From assembly GCA_026985075.1 (NCBI GenBank), contig JALSQX010000022.1, positions 62,001 through 126,000 of the forward strand: a DNA stretch of 64,000 nucleotides. The letters run 5' to 3'. The notes beneath the pieces were generated by a model. The model worked only from the letters and a program-made list of their open reading frames with translations. It ran no database searches and had not been told where the DNA came from. Shown one piece after another: positions 49,490 through 61,386 of this stretch; position 1 is the first letter of the stretch; the number at the start of each line of letters is the position of its first letter. Made by a program: the position numbers and the translations under genes. Source of the DNA: Blastocatellia bacterium (GTDB lineage Bacteria > Acidobacteriota > Blastocatellia > HR10 > J050).

Positions 49490-49565
49490 TGGTGAGCCGT
49501 GGAGGAATCGAACCTCCGACCCTCGGGTTAAAAGCCCGATGCTCTACCGACTGAGCTAACGGCCC
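49490..49565 (-). tRNA. tRNA-Lys (TTT)
   Basis: Acceptor GGGCCGT pairs with ACGGCTC (one G-T), D-arm GCTCAGTCGGTAGAGC, anticodon loop CTTTTAA (TTT), T-loop TTCGATT, and encoded CCA. The TPR gene follows 11 bases after the CCA on the same strand. Confidence 0.97.
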
Positions 49566-49631
49566 ACCTTCGATATCACTCATCCACACACCGTCAACCT
49601 CATCCCCCACTCCATCCCACCGATCATCCTA

Positions 49632-49660
49632 ATATTAGGCGAATTCCGCCGCTCCGTCAA
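49632..49660 (-). promoter_or_regulatory. Promoter of tRNA-Lys and TPR gene
   Basis: TTGACG (49655-49660) and TAATAT (49632-49637) are 17 bases apart on the minus strand; about 60 bases of leader precede the tRNA. Confidence 0.5.
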
Positions 49661-49808
49661 TCCATCGCTTCGGCGCCCGGCGTGGGGAATCAGGCGCCGA
49701 TGCCGGGTATCCCGATCGGTCTCGACCCCGATGAGGAATAATTGGGCCGTCCATTCAGGTTCCTCCCCGATGGATCTCGAGCAATGGTTAGTGGTCCCAG
49801 TCCCGTCC

Positions 49809-49838
49809 TTGACACCCTCTCTACACATTTTCTACACT
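49809..49838 (+). promoter_or_regulatory. Promoter of tRNA-Thr
   Basis: TTGACA (49809-49814) and TACACT (49833-49838) with an 18-base spacer; expected start about five bases before the tRNA. Confidence 0.6.
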
Positions 49839-49849
49839 CTGTTTTTGGA

Positions 49850-49925
49850 GCCGGCGTAGCTCAGTTGGTAGAGCAGTCGATTCGTAATCGACAGGTCATC
49901 GGTTCAAGTCCGATCGCCGGCTCCA
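49850..49925 (+). tRNA. tRNA-Thr (CGT)
   Basis: Acceptor GCCGGCG pairs with CGCCGGC, D-arm GCTCAGTTGGTAGAGC, anticodon loop TTCGTAA (CGT), T-loop TTCAAGT, discriminator T and encoded CCA. Confidence 0.97.
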
Positions 49926-50119
49926 GCAGGTCTGAGCCGACTCATGGCGTCTTGACAGGAGGTGGCGGCATCGCTCAACGACGAGAGTACCCACACCGAC
50001 ATCCGATGAATGACCAGCAGACGCTCTCGATCACCCCGGGCATAGAGATCACGAGAGCGGTGGGGCACCCGCAGAGCCCTCTGTCGACGGTTCGACCAAA
50101 CATTCAAAAGGAGACGGGC

Positions 50120-50138
50120 CCTGACCTTGCGGGTCAGG
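50120..50138 (+). terminator. Hairpin between tRNA-Thr and the PP2C gene
   Basis: CCTGACC and GGTCAGG form a 7-bp stem with a 5-base loop, followed by CTTTCT. It may end the tRNA-Thr transcript or fold in the leader of the phosphatase mRNA, whose ATG is ten bases on. Confidence 0.35.
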
Positions 50139-50148
50139 CTTTCTGAGC

Positions 50149-51399
50149 ATGAGCATTCAGCGCACGGTGAAGGTTTCAGTTTACGCCCAAACGGATATCG
50201 GTCGTGTTCGGCAGAACAACGAAGATAATTTTCTCGTCGCCGATCTGACGGCGCGCGTTTACCGAACGGCAGCCAGTCAGGACCACCGGTCAGAGGTCAA
50301 GACGGAATGCGATGTCGGCGAGTACGGGTTCCTGGCCGCCGTCTCTGATGGGATGGGAGGAGCCCTCGCCGGAGAGGTTGCCAGTCATCTGGCCGTCAAT
50401 GCCGTCCCCCTATGGATGGAAAAACTGCAACAAGACTCCCAGACCAACCAGTTCCCGTTCAGCGAGCAATTCCGCCTGGCCGTGGAACAAACCAACAAGC
50501 TCATTTACAAGTATAGTCAATCCTCACCCCGACTCGTGGGCATGGGAGCAACCTTCACCGGTGCGGCTTTCTTCCAGGGTCACCTTTACCTCGCTCAGGT
50601 TGGCGATAGCCGCGCCTATATGGTGCGACACGGCCAGATCATTCAAGCGACCAAGGATCAATCACTCGTCGAGCAACTGGTCGAGGCCGGATATCTCACC
50701 GAAGAACAAGCCCGAGAGCACGTGTACAGAAACGTCATCCTCCAGGCTCTGGGAGCCCAACCCGACACGGCGGTGATCATAGACCGGTTGACGGTCTTCC
50801 GGGACGACATTCTCGTGCTGTGCAGTGATGGGTTGTCCAACAAAATCTACGACCATGAGATGCTCGATATTCTCACTCGCAGCCAGACCCTCCAGGACGC
50901 CGGCCGAGAGCTCATTGAGTTGGCCAATCAAAGAGGAGGAGAGGATAACATCACGGCGGTCATTTGCCATTTTCAAGGAGAAGCATTGCCCCGAATCACC
51001 TCTCCACCCTCATTCGATCTCCGGAGAATCGAGCGACCTGAAGACCTCCCTCTCGAACTCCCCACCATACCGTTCAACGCCGACGAGCTGTTGACCGAAG
51101 CCTTGACGACCTCCGATCATCCTCCCGAAGAAGAGGACTCCGACCCTGAAGTTGAACCCGACAACGGCCCCTCTCCAAGAATGGAAGCCCGAGACGATAA
51201 CCCTGGGCACCCGGAAACCACTCTCGAACGGCATATCGCTCATCTGATGATCGGCATTCTCCTCCTCATCTTTCTCGGAGCGGCCTGGGCCGTGGCCTGG
51301 TACTTGAAAATCCGAGAAGAGAGCCATCAGGAACGCCCCGAGTTCCCTGCCCGCCCCATCGCCCAGCAGAATGCTTTCATTCCCCTCGTTCACCTGTGA
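50149..51399 (+). CDS. PP2C-family serine/threonine phosphatase, membrane-anchored
   Basis: A 416-residue protein. The PP2C domain (about 8-285) keeps the metal-binding residues: RVRQNNEDNFLV, VSDGMGGALAGE, LAQVGDSRAYMVR, LCSDGLSN and GGEDNITAVI. An acidic linker (about 295-355) leads to one C-terminal membrane helix (about 365-385, MIGILLLIFLGAAWAVAWYL). It should remove phosphate from Ser/Thr kinase substrates. No Hanks-type kinase gene is in the window. A hairpin stands just upstream; the start ATG lacks a strong ribosome site. Confidence 0.93.
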   Translation: MSIQRTVKVSVYAQTDIGRVRQNNEDNFLVADLTARVYRTAASQDHRSEVKTECDVGEYGFLAAVSDGMGGALAGEVASHLAVNAVPLWMEKLQQDSQTNQFPFSEQFRLAVEQTNKLIYKYSQSSPRLVGMGATFTGAAFFQGHLYLAQVGDSRAYMVRHGQIIQATKDQSLVEQLVEAGYLTEEQAREHVYRNVILQALGAQPDTAVIIDRLTVFRDDILVLCSDGLSNKIYDHEMLDILTRSQTLQDAGRELIELANQRGGEDNITAVICHFQGEALPRITSPPSFDLRRIERPEDLPLELPTIPFNADELLTEALTTSDHPPEEEDSDPEVEPDNGPSPRMEARDDNPGHPETTLERHIAHLMIGILLLIFLGAAWAVAWYLKIREESHQERPEFPARPIAQQNAFIPLVHL

Positions 51400-51441
51400 G
51401 CCCCGCCGACGACGATGTCCTCGCCTCCATTCCCTGGCTCG

Positions 51442-51457
51442 CTCGGGGTTCCCCGAG
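51442..51457. terminator. Palindromic hairpin between PP2C and gyrA
   Basis: CTCGGGG-TT-CCCCGAG, a perfect 7-bp inverted repeat without a T run. Confidence 0.3.
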
Positions 51458-51464
51458 AACCCGG

Positions 51465-51494
51465 TTGCTTCTGGATTCCCGCGTCGGATATAAT
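51465..51494 (+). promoter_or_regulatory. Promoter of gyrA
   Basis: TTGCTT (51465-51470), 18 bases, then a perfect TATAAT (51489-51494). The leader to ATG 51566 is about 65 bases. Confidence 0.6.
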
Positions 51495-51565
51495 GAAAAG
51501 TAACGATGTCAACTCACAGATGATCCTGCTGACGACTCGTTGACACCATCGAGAGGAGCGCATTC

Positions 51566-54010
51566 ATGGAAGCCAAAAAGCAATTGCAGGTCGCACTCGA
51601 TGAGGAAATGCGGCGGAGCTATCTGGACTACGCCATGTCAGTGATCATTGGCCGGGCTCTGCCCGATGTTCGAGATGGATTCAAGCCGGTTCACCGCCGC
51701 ATCCTCTGGGCGATGCATGAACTGGGAAATACGCATAATAAGCCCTATAAGAAAAGCGCCCGCATCGTTGGCGATGTGATCGGGAAATACCATCCTCATG
51801 GCGACGCCGCCGTTTATGAAACCATCGTTCGCATGGTCCAGCCATTCTCCATGCGATACCCATTGATCGATGGTCAAGGAAACTTCGGATCGATTGATGG
51901 AGATGAAGCGGCGGCGATGCGCTATACAGAAGTCCGGCTGAGCCGCATCACGACTCAGGTTCTCGCCGATATCGACAAAGAGACCATCGACTTTCAGCCC
52001 AATTATGACGAATCGCTTCGAGAACCGACGGTCCTGCCGGTCCGCTTCCCCCATCTGCTAGTCAATGGCAGTTCGGGAATCGCCGTGGGCATGGCCACCA
52101 ATATCCCACCGCATAATTTGGGAGAGATCATCGATGCCACCATTCATCTCATTCAGCATCCCGACGCCAGCATCAAAGCACTGATGAAATATGTCCCCGG
52201 ACCGGATTTCCCCACCGGCGGTTTCATTTATGGGCGCGAGGGGATCAAACAAGCCTACGAAACCGGTCGGGGGACCATCATCATGCGCGCCCGAGCGGCC
52301 ATTGACCGAGTCGGGCGTGGGAGCGCTCAGCGCGAGGCTATCGTCATTACCGAAATCCCTTACCAGGTCAATAAGGCGAAACTCGTCGAGAAAATCGCCC
52401 AACTGGTGACGACTCGCAAGATCGAAGGGATCGCCGACTTGCGCGATGAGTCGGACCGGGAAGGGATGCGTATCGTCATCGAGTTGAAACGGGATGCCGT
52501 CCCCAAAATCATCCTCAACAAACTATACAAGCTGACCCCCATGCAGACCAACTTCGGGGTCATCAACTTAGCCATCGTTCACGGCCAGCCTCGGATACTG
52601 AATCTCAAAGAGACGCTCGAAGAGTTCATCAATTTTCGCCGCGAAGTCGTCCGGCGTCGGACGACCTACGAATTGAATAGAGCCGAAGCGCGAGCGCATA
52701 TCCTGGAAGGACTCAAACGGGCCCTCGATCACATCGATGCCGTCATCGAGCTGATTCGCGCCGCCCGATCCACGTCGGAAGCTCGCCAGAGACTGATGGA
52801 GCGATTCAGTTTCACCGAGAAACAGGCCCGGGCTATCCTCGATATGCAACTCCAGCGACTCACCAGTCTGGAGCGAGAAAAACTGGTCAACGAGTACAGG
52901 GATATCATCAAAAAGATCGCTGAGCTGAAGGAGATCCTGGACAATGAACAGGTGCTCATGAACGTCATCGTGGAAGAATTACGAGCGATCCGTAAGGAGT
53001 TTGCCGATGCGCGCCGGACTCAGATCATCGATCAAGAGGCTGAATTCACGCTGGAAGATTTGATCCCCGACGAAGAAGTCGTCATTACGGTCACTCACGC
53101 CGGATTCATCAAACGCACGCCACTGAAGGCATTTCGTCATCAAGGTCGAGGAGGACGAGGGCGATATGGGATCACGCTTCGGGGTCACGATTTCGTCACC
53201 CATGTCTTTGTGGCCACCACGCATAGCTACATCATGGCGTTCACCAGTGAGGGCAAAGTGTACAACCTGAAAGTTCACGAGATTCCCGAAGCGGCGCCCG
53301 CCAGCCGGGGGAAAGCTATTGCCGGTCTGGCTCGAATCAGCTCCAAAGAGAAAGTCGCCGGCGTGATCGCCGTTCGGGAGTTCACCGACGATAAATATGT
53401 CGTGATGGTCACGAGAAAAGGGATCCTCAAAAAGACGCAACTCTCCGAATTCGGTAATTTGAGATCGAGTGGTCTGATCGCCATGTCCGTGGATTCCGAT
53501 GACGAATTGATCAGCACTGAAGTCACCGACGGAAAGATGAAGATCTTCCTGGCCACTCACGATGGATTGGCCATTCTTTTCGATGAATCCGATGTACGTC
53601 CCATGGGCCGTCCAGCTAAGGGTGTCCGGGGCATCCGACTTCGACCGGGTGACTACGTAGTGAGCGTCTGTGCCGTGAGAGGAGATGAACAAATCCTCTC
53701 TATCACCGAGAAAGGCTATGGTAAACAAACGCCGCTCGGCGAATACCGGCTCCAATCTCGTGGCGGCAAAGGCGTTCTCAATGTGAAGACGACCGAACGA
53801 AACGGGAAAGTCGTCGCCGCCATGCCCGTCGGCCGAGATGATCAGATCATGGTCATCACAACGCAAGGGAAAGTGGTACGGCTCGATGTGGCGAGCATTC
53901 GGGAGACGGGGCGTTATGCCCAGGGTGTCCGCGTGATAACGTTGGGAGAGAATGATGAAGTGGCTTCGGCATCTTTAGTTGGCCGAGGCAGAGAGCAAAT
54001 TGAGACGTAG
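51566..54010 (+). CDS. gyrA: DNA gyrase subunit A
   Basis: An 814-residue type II topoisomerase subunit. The breakage-reunion domain has the catalytic Tyr120 in [12 protein letters not shown]. The C-terminal DNA-wrapping propeller includes the GyrA-box-like QGRGGRG near residue 530, which separates it from ParC. The quinolone-contact helix reads [15 protein letters not shown], so the residue equivalent to E. coli Ser83 is Ala81 and Asp87 is Glu85. GAGAGGAGC precedes the ATG. gyrB is not adjacent. Confidence 0.96.
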   Translation: MEAKKQLQVALDEEMRRSYLDYAMSVIIGRALPDVRDGFKPVHRRILWAMHELGNTHNKPYKKSARIVGDVIGKYHPHGDAAVYETIVRMVQPFSMRYPLIDGQGNFGSIDGDEAAAMRYTEVRLSRITTQVLADIDKETIDFQPNYDESLREPTVLPVRFPHLLVNGSSGIAVGMATNIPPHNLGEIIDATIHLIQHPDASIKALMKYVPGPDFPTGGFIYGREGIKQAYETGRGTIIMRARAAIDRVGRGSAQREAIVITEIPYQVNKAKLVEKIAQLVTTRKIEGIADLRDESDREGMRIVIELKRDAVPKIILNKLYKLTPMQTNFGVINLAIVHGQPRILNLKETLEEFINFRREVVRRRTTYELNRAEARAHILEGLKRALDHIDAVIELIRAARSTSEARQRLMERFSFTEKQARAILDMQLQRLTSLEREKLVNEYRDIIKKIAELKEILDNEQVLMNVIVEELRAIRKEFADARRTQIIDQEAEFTLEDLIPDEEVVITVTHAGFIKRTPLKAFRHQGRGGRGRYGITLRGHDFVTHVFVATTHSYIMAFTSEGKVYNLKVHEIPEAAPASRGKAIAGLARISSKEKVAGVIAVREFTDDKYVVMVTRKGILKKTQLSEFGNLRSSGLIAMSVDSDDELISTEVTDGKMKIFLATHDGLAILFDESDVRPMGRPAKGVRGIRLRPGDYVVSVCAVRGDEQILSITEKGYGKQTPLGEYRLQSRGGKGVLNVKTTERNGKVVAAMPVGRDDQIMVITTQGKVVRLDVASIRETGRYAQGVRVITLGENDEVASASLVGRGREQIET

Positions 54011-54089
54011 ACGATGAGGGAAGCTCCTAGAGCATCTTCGTCGCTCGTCCGAGCACAATCCCTCCCTCGCGGGCGCTCCCGGTTTCCGA

Positions 54090-54770
54090 TCAAGAAGCCT
54101 CGCCCGACTCGCCCTCGACCCAGCGGCTCCCATCCTCGAAGAATTCTCGCTTCCAGATGGGAACGATCTTTTTCAACCGATCAATGGCATAATGGCACGC
54201 TTCGAAGGCCGGCCGCCGATGGGCTGCCGTGACGACGATGGCCACGCTCGTCTGACCGATCTCGATGCGCCCCAGTCGATGGATGATCCCCAGGCGATCA
54301 ATCGGCCATCTCTCGTGGACTTCCCGGCCGATGCGCGCCATCATCCGCAGAGCCATGGACTCGTAAGCCTCATATTCGAGATAGAGAACCGTCTTCCCCA
54401 GAGAATGATCGCGAACGACTCCCTCAAAGAGCACCACGGCACCATCCCGATGCCGAAGCAAGCGACTCACCAATCCTCGCCCATCAATCGGCTCGCGAGT
54501 GAGCTCAAACACGTCCTCATTTGACCCGCCACTCACCGGAGGAAATACGGCCACGATGTCCCCATCTGACAGCGGCCTGGAGTGCGCGACATATTCCTCA
54601 TTCACGGCGACGAGCAACCGATCGGCGAGCTCGTTGAGTTTTGGATAGCGCTCGCAGAGGGCATCCAGAGCCATCCGGACGTTAGCTTCCTCCGGAAGAT
54701 CGAGTTGGATTCGGTCGACGCCCGCCAGTTCCCGACAGTGACCGAACAAGTGCACGTGTAAGCGTGTCAT
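54090..54770 (-). CDS. Fused MoaD-MoaE molybdopterin synthase
   Basis: A 226-residue fusion. Residues 1-82 are MoaD, the beta-grasp sulfur carrier, ending in FPPVSGG. Residues 83-226 are MoaE, the catalytic subunit, with LFEGVVRDHS, YLEYEAYESMA, RLGRIEIGQTSVAIVV, HRRPAFEACHYAIDRLKKIVPIWKREFF (active-site Lys in PIWK). In free MoaD the C-terminal Gly-Gly is thiocarboxylated; here it is inside the chain, so cleavage or a modified mechanism is needed. ATG 54770 has GAGGGG six bases upstream. It lies last in the lepA run. Confidence 0.92.
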   Translation of the reverse strand: MTRLHVHLFGHCRELAGVDRIQLDLPEEANVRMALDALCERYPKLNELADRLLVAVNEEYVAHSRPLSDGDIVAVFPPVSGGSNEDVFELTREPIDGRGLVSRLLRHRDGAVVLFEGVVRDHSLGKTVLYLEYEAYESMALRMMARIGREVHERWPIDRLGIIHRLGRIEIGQTSVAIVVTAAHRRPAFEACHYAIDRLKKIVPIWKREFFEDGSRWVEGESGEAS

Positions 54771-54796
54771 ACTCATCCCCTCTATCGATGAACGCC

Positions 54797-55482
54797 TCAG
54801 TGGAGGAATTTCTTTTTCCGCCCGTTTCCCCGCATGGCAATGTGTTCGGCAGCCCGAGCCTCGACCTCGTCGATGATCATCTCCAGATAATGCCGAACCA
54901 CCTGCAGTCGCCGTTCAGTGTCCTCCATCTGAAGGACTTCGAGTTGTTCCTCGGGCTCGGTTAACACCTCTGAAGCGATGGCGAATGAGAGCAGTTCCGG
55001 ATCCGTGGGCAGCACATATCGGGATCGCGGAGCATCGCGAAGGATGCGCAAAGCCTCGAGGAATCGGAGATAAAGATTGGAGATCTCCTCGATCTCTTCA
55101 TCCAAGATGTCTCTATCCTCTTTCTTGTCTTCAAAGAATTCGACTCGAGCCATCAAATAGGGTTCCTGAGCCACATATTCTAGCGTCCGGTAGCGGCAAA
55201 CGCCCACCGTCAAGATGTTTGATCGCCCGTCGGGTAAAGGCACCACCGAAACGATGTCGGCGGCACATCCAATACTTCCCACCACGGGAACGACAACCAC
55301 GCCCACAGTCGACTGGGGATGATAAGTCAACCCGAAGAGGCGCGTGCCCTTCAGGCAATCATCGAGCATTTGGCGATAGCGCGGCTCGAAGATATGCAGG
55401 GGGAGAAACATCGTCGGCATCAACACCACCGGAAGGGGGAAGATCGGCAATCGTTCAATATGGGTGAGATCTTGACGCGTCT

Positions 55483-55486
<4 letters not shown>
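54797..55486 (-). CDS. Lon N-terminal-domain protein
   Basis: A 229-residue stand-alone LON substrate-binding domain: [32 protein letters not shown] at the N-terminus, [28 protein letters not shown], and a helical C-terminal half. No ATPase or protease domain follows. Such LonN proteins are widespread; the role is unknown. Its ATG overlaps the lepA stop by four bases (ATGA). Confidence 0.88.
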
Positions 55487-57278
<1,792 letters not shown>

Positions 57279-57282
<4 letters not shown>

Positions 57283-58271
57283 CGGACATTCCCGTTCCGC
57301 TGAAGATCCCGCGCCAGCATGGCCCCGCCAATGAGCGCCGCCTGCCCGCCTAATGGGGAATTCACGATGCGGCACCCCTCCTTGGGAAGCCACCGCGCTC
57401 GGTTCTCCGCTTCGGCGACGACGGGCTTCAGGAACACATCGCCAGCGACCATCACCCCTCCACTCAAAATGACCATGTCCAGGTTGAGGAGGTTGAGCAG
57501 GTTGGCGATGGCCACCCCCACCCAACGACCAGTCTGCTCCAGCATCATGAGAGAGAAATCGTCTCCATCCAGGGCCTCCATGGCAATGCGCTCCGGCGTC
57601 AATTCCCCGCGCCCGGGGAGGGCCAGTGAGGAGAGCGACGATGAACGATCTCGGAACAGGCGTTCCCTTGTCCGACGGACGAGATTCGGGCCCGAAGCGA
57701 TGGTCTCCAAACACCCCACATTCCCGCATCGACATTCCAACCCGTCCGGATCAACGGTCATATGTCCCAATTGCCCGGCAAAGCCGAGCGCGCCCCGATA
57801 GATCGCCCCCTCAATGATCAATCCCGCACCCACGCTCGTCCCCAGATGGACGTAGACCAGGTTGGGCGCGCTCCGACCGATACCACACCGATACTCGCCA
57901 TAGGCCGCTAACCGCACGGCATTCTCCATCACCACTGGGACGGCGAGGCGATCCCTCACCTCCTCGCTCAGTTGGAGCCCTTCGATGACCGGAAGGTCGG
58001 GAGCGAACTCCACGCGCTGAGTCTTCCAATTCACCATGCCCGGCACCCCGATGCCCACCCCGGACACGGCTCTTCCATGATGAGAGGCTTTTTGCTTCAG
58101 CTCAGCAATGATATCGATGACCGTGCCGAGTATCTCCGAGATGCTTTCCATCGAAGCTTCCCGCTCATCGATTTCCAGGATCTCCCCTCCAGCGTCAGTG
58201 AACGCCGCCTTGAAGAGACCGCTTTCGATATGCAGTCCAATGTATCCGATGCGATCGTCCATATCCGTCAT
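57279..58271 (-). CDS. ROK-family protein with altered kinase motifs
   Basis: A 330-residue ROK protein with the zinc motif [11 protein letters not shown] and HMTVDPDG, and [13 protein letters not shown] and [10 protein letters not shown] intact. In sugar kinases of this family the phosphate loop is DIGGT and the catalytic Asp lies in ENDAN. Here these read HIESG and ENAVR, so the catalytic Asp and phosphate loop are missing. No helix-turn-helix is present, so it is not a NagC-type repressor. It may be a sugar-binding, non-catalytic member. It overlaps lepA by four bases. The start (ATG 58271) could also be 58262. Confidence 0.85.
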
Positions 58272-58386
58272 ACCCGGTCGGGTCGAAGACCCCAACACGG
58301 CTATTATGCCAGAATCGCGCCCATTCTACAAAGCCTCGTCGAGGAGAGGACCAGCCATCGGACCGCCGCCCACGTCACGAGTCCGG

Positions 58387-58968
58387 TCACGACCAGCGGG
58401 CCAAGATCTTCCAACCGGAGGGCAAGAGAGCGGCCGCCAGCATCCCCTTGACTATATCGCCGGGGAGGAAGGGGACGACGCCCAACAGAAGGACGCGATC
58501 AGCGGGCACATATCGGGCCAACCAGAGAGCGCCCGAGCCGAGAATGATCGCCTCGCCGACCATCATCATCACCAGAGCTTTTCCCCAATGTCGATCCCAT
58601 CCGCGTTCGGCCAAGGTCCCCACCGCATACGCCGCCGGGACGTATGCTGCCAGGTAGCCTCCCGTGGGACCCCACAGGTGCAGCCACCCGCTCGATCCCC
58701 CGGCGAAGAACGGCATCCCCGACGCCCCCTCAACCAAATACAGGAGGACGGTCAGCGTTCCATAACGAGATCCGAGCAAAGCGCCGGTCAGAAGAACGGC
58801 GAACGTCTGTCCAGTGATGGGCACAGGGGTGAACGGGAGAGGGATCACGACGTGAGCCATGAGCCCGATGAGTCCACTGAACACGAGCATCACGATGAGT
58901 CTTCGCATCCCCCGAATCGAAGGCCACACCACCTCGATCAACGTTGCCTGTTGGACGGCTGTTGACAT
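58387..58968 (-). CDS. bioY: BioY-family biotin transporter (S component)
   Basis: A 193-residue membrane protein with six helices: HVVIPLPFTPVPITGQTFAVLLTGALLGSRYG and FFAGGSSGWLHLWGPTGGYLAAYVPAAYAVG are the BioY signature, with WGPTGGYL conserved. BioY binds biotin and works alone or with an ECF energising module, which is absent here. Seven bases after dnaJ. Confidence 0.92.
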   Translation of the reverse strand: MSTAVQQATLIEVVWPSIRGMRRLIVMLVFSGLIGLMAHVVIPLPFTPVPITGQTFAVLLTGALLGSRYGTLTVLLYLVEGASGMPFFAGGSSGWLHLWGPTGGYLAAYVPAAYAVGTLAERGWDRHWGKALVMMMVGEAIILGSGALWLARYVPADRVLLLGVVPFLPGDIVKGMLAAALLPSGWKILARWS

Positions 58969-58975
58969 GGTCGGT

Positions 58976-59743
58976 TCACTCCACGGAGATTCTCCTGGTC
59001 TCGAAAATACCCAATCGACGCGCCCGTCCCACCAGAAAGACGAACGTTGGTGGAAACATCAACAGACAAAGAAGAAGATCCCCGTCGCCGAGAAAATGCG
59101 ATTCGCCGAGAAGAGATCGAATGAGCAGTCCGAGGATCAGCGAACCGAGGAATCCTCCGATCAAGAACGCCCAGGCTTCGGCTCGGGTGAACGGCTTCCC
59201 CAGCTCCTGGTAAGGATCCATCAACGAAATGGTGCTGTCTTCGTCGAAGGTGTAATAGTTGAGCGAAAACCGAATATTGCTGATCAGATCGCGCAGGCCA
59301 AATCCCACCAACGTGAGCCAAATCGCCCACCCCAGCCAGCTCAGCGAATCAAAGATCGGAGGGCGAACGAGCGCCGCGAGGAACGTCGAGAAGAACAGCG
59401 CCACCACTGTGGTCACCGTGATCTGACGAGCCCGCGTCTCCTCAGCATCTCTTCGGAGCAGATCATTGACGATCTCCTCGATCCGTCGCTCGAGCAATTC
59501 CTCTCGTATCTTTCGCCGGCGATACTCATCCAGATCGATCAGCGCGCCTCGGTCGTACAACGATCTGAGCCGAGGATCGCTCAGTATGCGATAGGCTTCG
59601 GCAATCCGCAGGAAATCGTCATGCGCCGTGGGGGACCGATTCACATCGGGATGGTATATCCGAGCCAGTCGCCGAAAGGCCGCCCGGATCTCCTCCTGAC
59701 TGGCGGTGGGTGAGACGCCTAAGGTTTTATATGGATTGGCCAT
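58976..59743 (-). CDS. Membrane-anchored J-domain protein
   Basis: A 255-residue protein. The J domain (1-65) is complete: YKTLGVSPTASQEEIRAAFRRLARIYHPDVN with HPD, then FLRIAEAYRILSDPRLRSLYD. It recruits a Hsp70 (DnaK) to its site. A charged helix (70-105) leads to four hydrophobic segments (about 108-125, 135-152, 190-210, 225-245). No zinc-finger or substrate domain of DnaJ is present, so it is a class III co-chaperone tied to the membrane. It lies after pepA and before bioY. Confidence 0.85.
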   Translation of the reverse strand: MANPYKTLGVSPTASQEEIRAAFRRLARIYHPDVNRSPTAHDDFLRIAEAYRILSDPRLRSLYDRGALIDLDEYRRRKIREELLERRIEEIVNDLLRRDAEETRARQITVTTVVALFFSTFLAALVRPPIFDSLSWLGWAIWLTLVGFGLRDLISNIRFSLNYYTFDEDSTISLMDPYQELGKPFTRAEAWAFLIGGFLGSLILGLLIRSLLGESHFLGDGDLLLCLLMFPPTFVFLVGRARRLGIFETRRISVE

Positions 59744-59854
59744 CTCGCCTGCTCCCTTAATACTATAGCACGGCTTCCGCCACGGCTAAATAGCGCCCGT
59801 CCCCGATACCGCGCTCAGTCAATGACGCGCTCCGTTCTTTCCGCCACATGAGAC

Positions 59855-61378
59855 TCACCCCCTCCCAGTTGGCGACGATCGCGTCTGAGCGAGCTGCTCG
59901 GCGAGGTGAACCAGGGTTCGGACGCCAACCCCGGTTGGTCCCGCAGCCAGATAGGGTTTCTTTTCCTCGAGCCAGGCCGTCCCGGCAATATCGATATGCG
60001 CCCAAGGAACACCCTGAACGAACTCGCTGAGGAAGGATGCTGCAGTGATGGCGCCCGCTTTCCTCCCTCCAATATTCTTGAGATCAGCAATCTCGCTTTT
60101 GAGCTGATCCCGATAGGCCTCGTCCAGTGGGAGTCGCCAGAGGCGCTCTCCAGCAGCCTCACCGGCTCGAATCACCTCGGCGAGAAACGATTCGTCGTTG
60201 CCCATAACGGCCGCGTACACCGACCCCAGAGCAACGACGCAGGCCCCGGTCAACGTCGCCAAATCCACAACCTGGCTCGCCCCCAGTCGACAGGCATAGG
60301 TCAGCGCGTCGGCCAAGATGAGCCGGCCTTCGGCATCCGTATTGATGACTTCGATCGTTTTACCACTCAGGGAGCGAACGACATCCCCGGGTTTCTGAGC
60401 GCGCCCGCTGGGCATATTCTCCGCTGCGGGAACAAGTCCCATCACTGGAATGGCGGGGCGAAGCTGACCGATGGCGCGCATGGCCCCCAGGACGGCCGCC
60501 CCTCCGGCCATATCATACTTCATCTGCTCCATTCCCTTCGATGGTTTCAATGAGATCCCTCCCGAATCGAAGGTGATGCCTTTGCCCACAAAGGCCACAG
60601 GAGCGCGCTGGCCCGCCTGTCCCTCTTCCGGTGCGTATCGAAGAATGATCAGCTTGGCGGGTTCATCGCTGCCTCGGGCCACGGCCAGCAGGGCGCCCAT
60701 TCCGAGATCGCGCATCTGCTGTTCATCCAATATCTCGATATCCAGGCTGAACCGGGAGGCCATCTCTCCCGCGCGAGAAGCTAATTCCGTAGGGGTCAGG
60801 ATGCTCGACGGCTCGTTGACCAGGTTGCGAGCGAAGTTCGTCGCCTTGGCCAGGATCTGGCCTCGGTGGAGCGCCCGCTCCAGGGCGTCCAGTGATCCCT
60901 CATCGGTGGCGATGACGACGTCCTCCAGAAATCGATCATCCTTCTCTTGCGTCTTGTAGGTGCCAACGTCAAACAGGCCCAGGAGAACGCCCTCCACCGC
61001 CGCCCGCGCGCTCGCTTCCGGCGCCCACTCGGGACGGCAGAAGAATCCCATCGATTTCACCCCTCTCGATTTGAGGTATCGCGCCGCCGTTCCCGCAGCA
61101 CGTCGAACGCCATCCGGAGACCAGTGCTCCTGTTTCCCTCCCCCGACGAGGAGAATCCGACGGGATCGCATGTGTGCCGGTTGATGAATGTAGGTGATCT
61201 CATCGGGCTTGCCGCGAAGTTCGCTGGATGCGAGCAAAGAACCGATGACGCCGTTCGTCCGTTCGTTGAGCTGGGCCATGAGGGGCGTATTCTCTGGGGT
61301 CTCCGCTTCGAATACGACCATGCAGAGCACCTCCACATCGAGCTCATGGAACGGTCTCCGCTGTGCTTTGATCTCCAT
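59855..61378 (-). CDS. pepA: Leucyl aminopeptidase (M17)
   Basis: A 507-residue di-zinc exopeptidase. The catalytic domain has VGKGITFDSGGISLKPS (Lys and Asp ligands), MKYDMAGGAAVLG, and the signature NTDAEGRL. Glu and Asp ligands are in DAEG. The N-terminal domain is divergent as usual. ATG 61378 follows GAGGAGG, which overlaps the stop of the small ORF upstream. Standard length. Confidence 0.95.
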   Translation of the reverse strand: MEIKAQRRPFHELDVEVLCMVVFEAETPENTPLMAQLNERTNGVIGSLLASSELRGKPDEITYIHQPAHMRSRRILLVGGGKQEHWSPDGVRRAAGTAARYLKSRGVKSMGFFCRPEWAPEASARAAVEGVLLGLFDVGTYKTQEKDDRFLEDVVIATDEGSLDALERALHRGQILAKATNFARNLVNEPSSILTPTELASRAGEMASRFSLDIEILDEQQMRDLGMGALLAVARGSDEPAKLIILRYAPEEGQAGQRAPVAFVGKGITFDSGGISLKPSKGMEQMKYDMAGGAAVLGAMRAIGQLRPAIPVMGLVPAAENMPSGRAQKPGDVVRSLSGKTIEVINTDAEGRLILADALTYACRLGASQVVDLATLTGACVVALGSVYAAVMGNDESFLAEVIRAGEAAGERLWRLPLDEAYRDQLKSEIADLKNIGGRKAGAITAASFLSEFVQGVPWAHIDIAGTAWLEEKKPYLAAGPTGVGVRTLVHLAEQLAQTRSSPTGRG

Positions 61379-61386
61379 AAGCCTCC

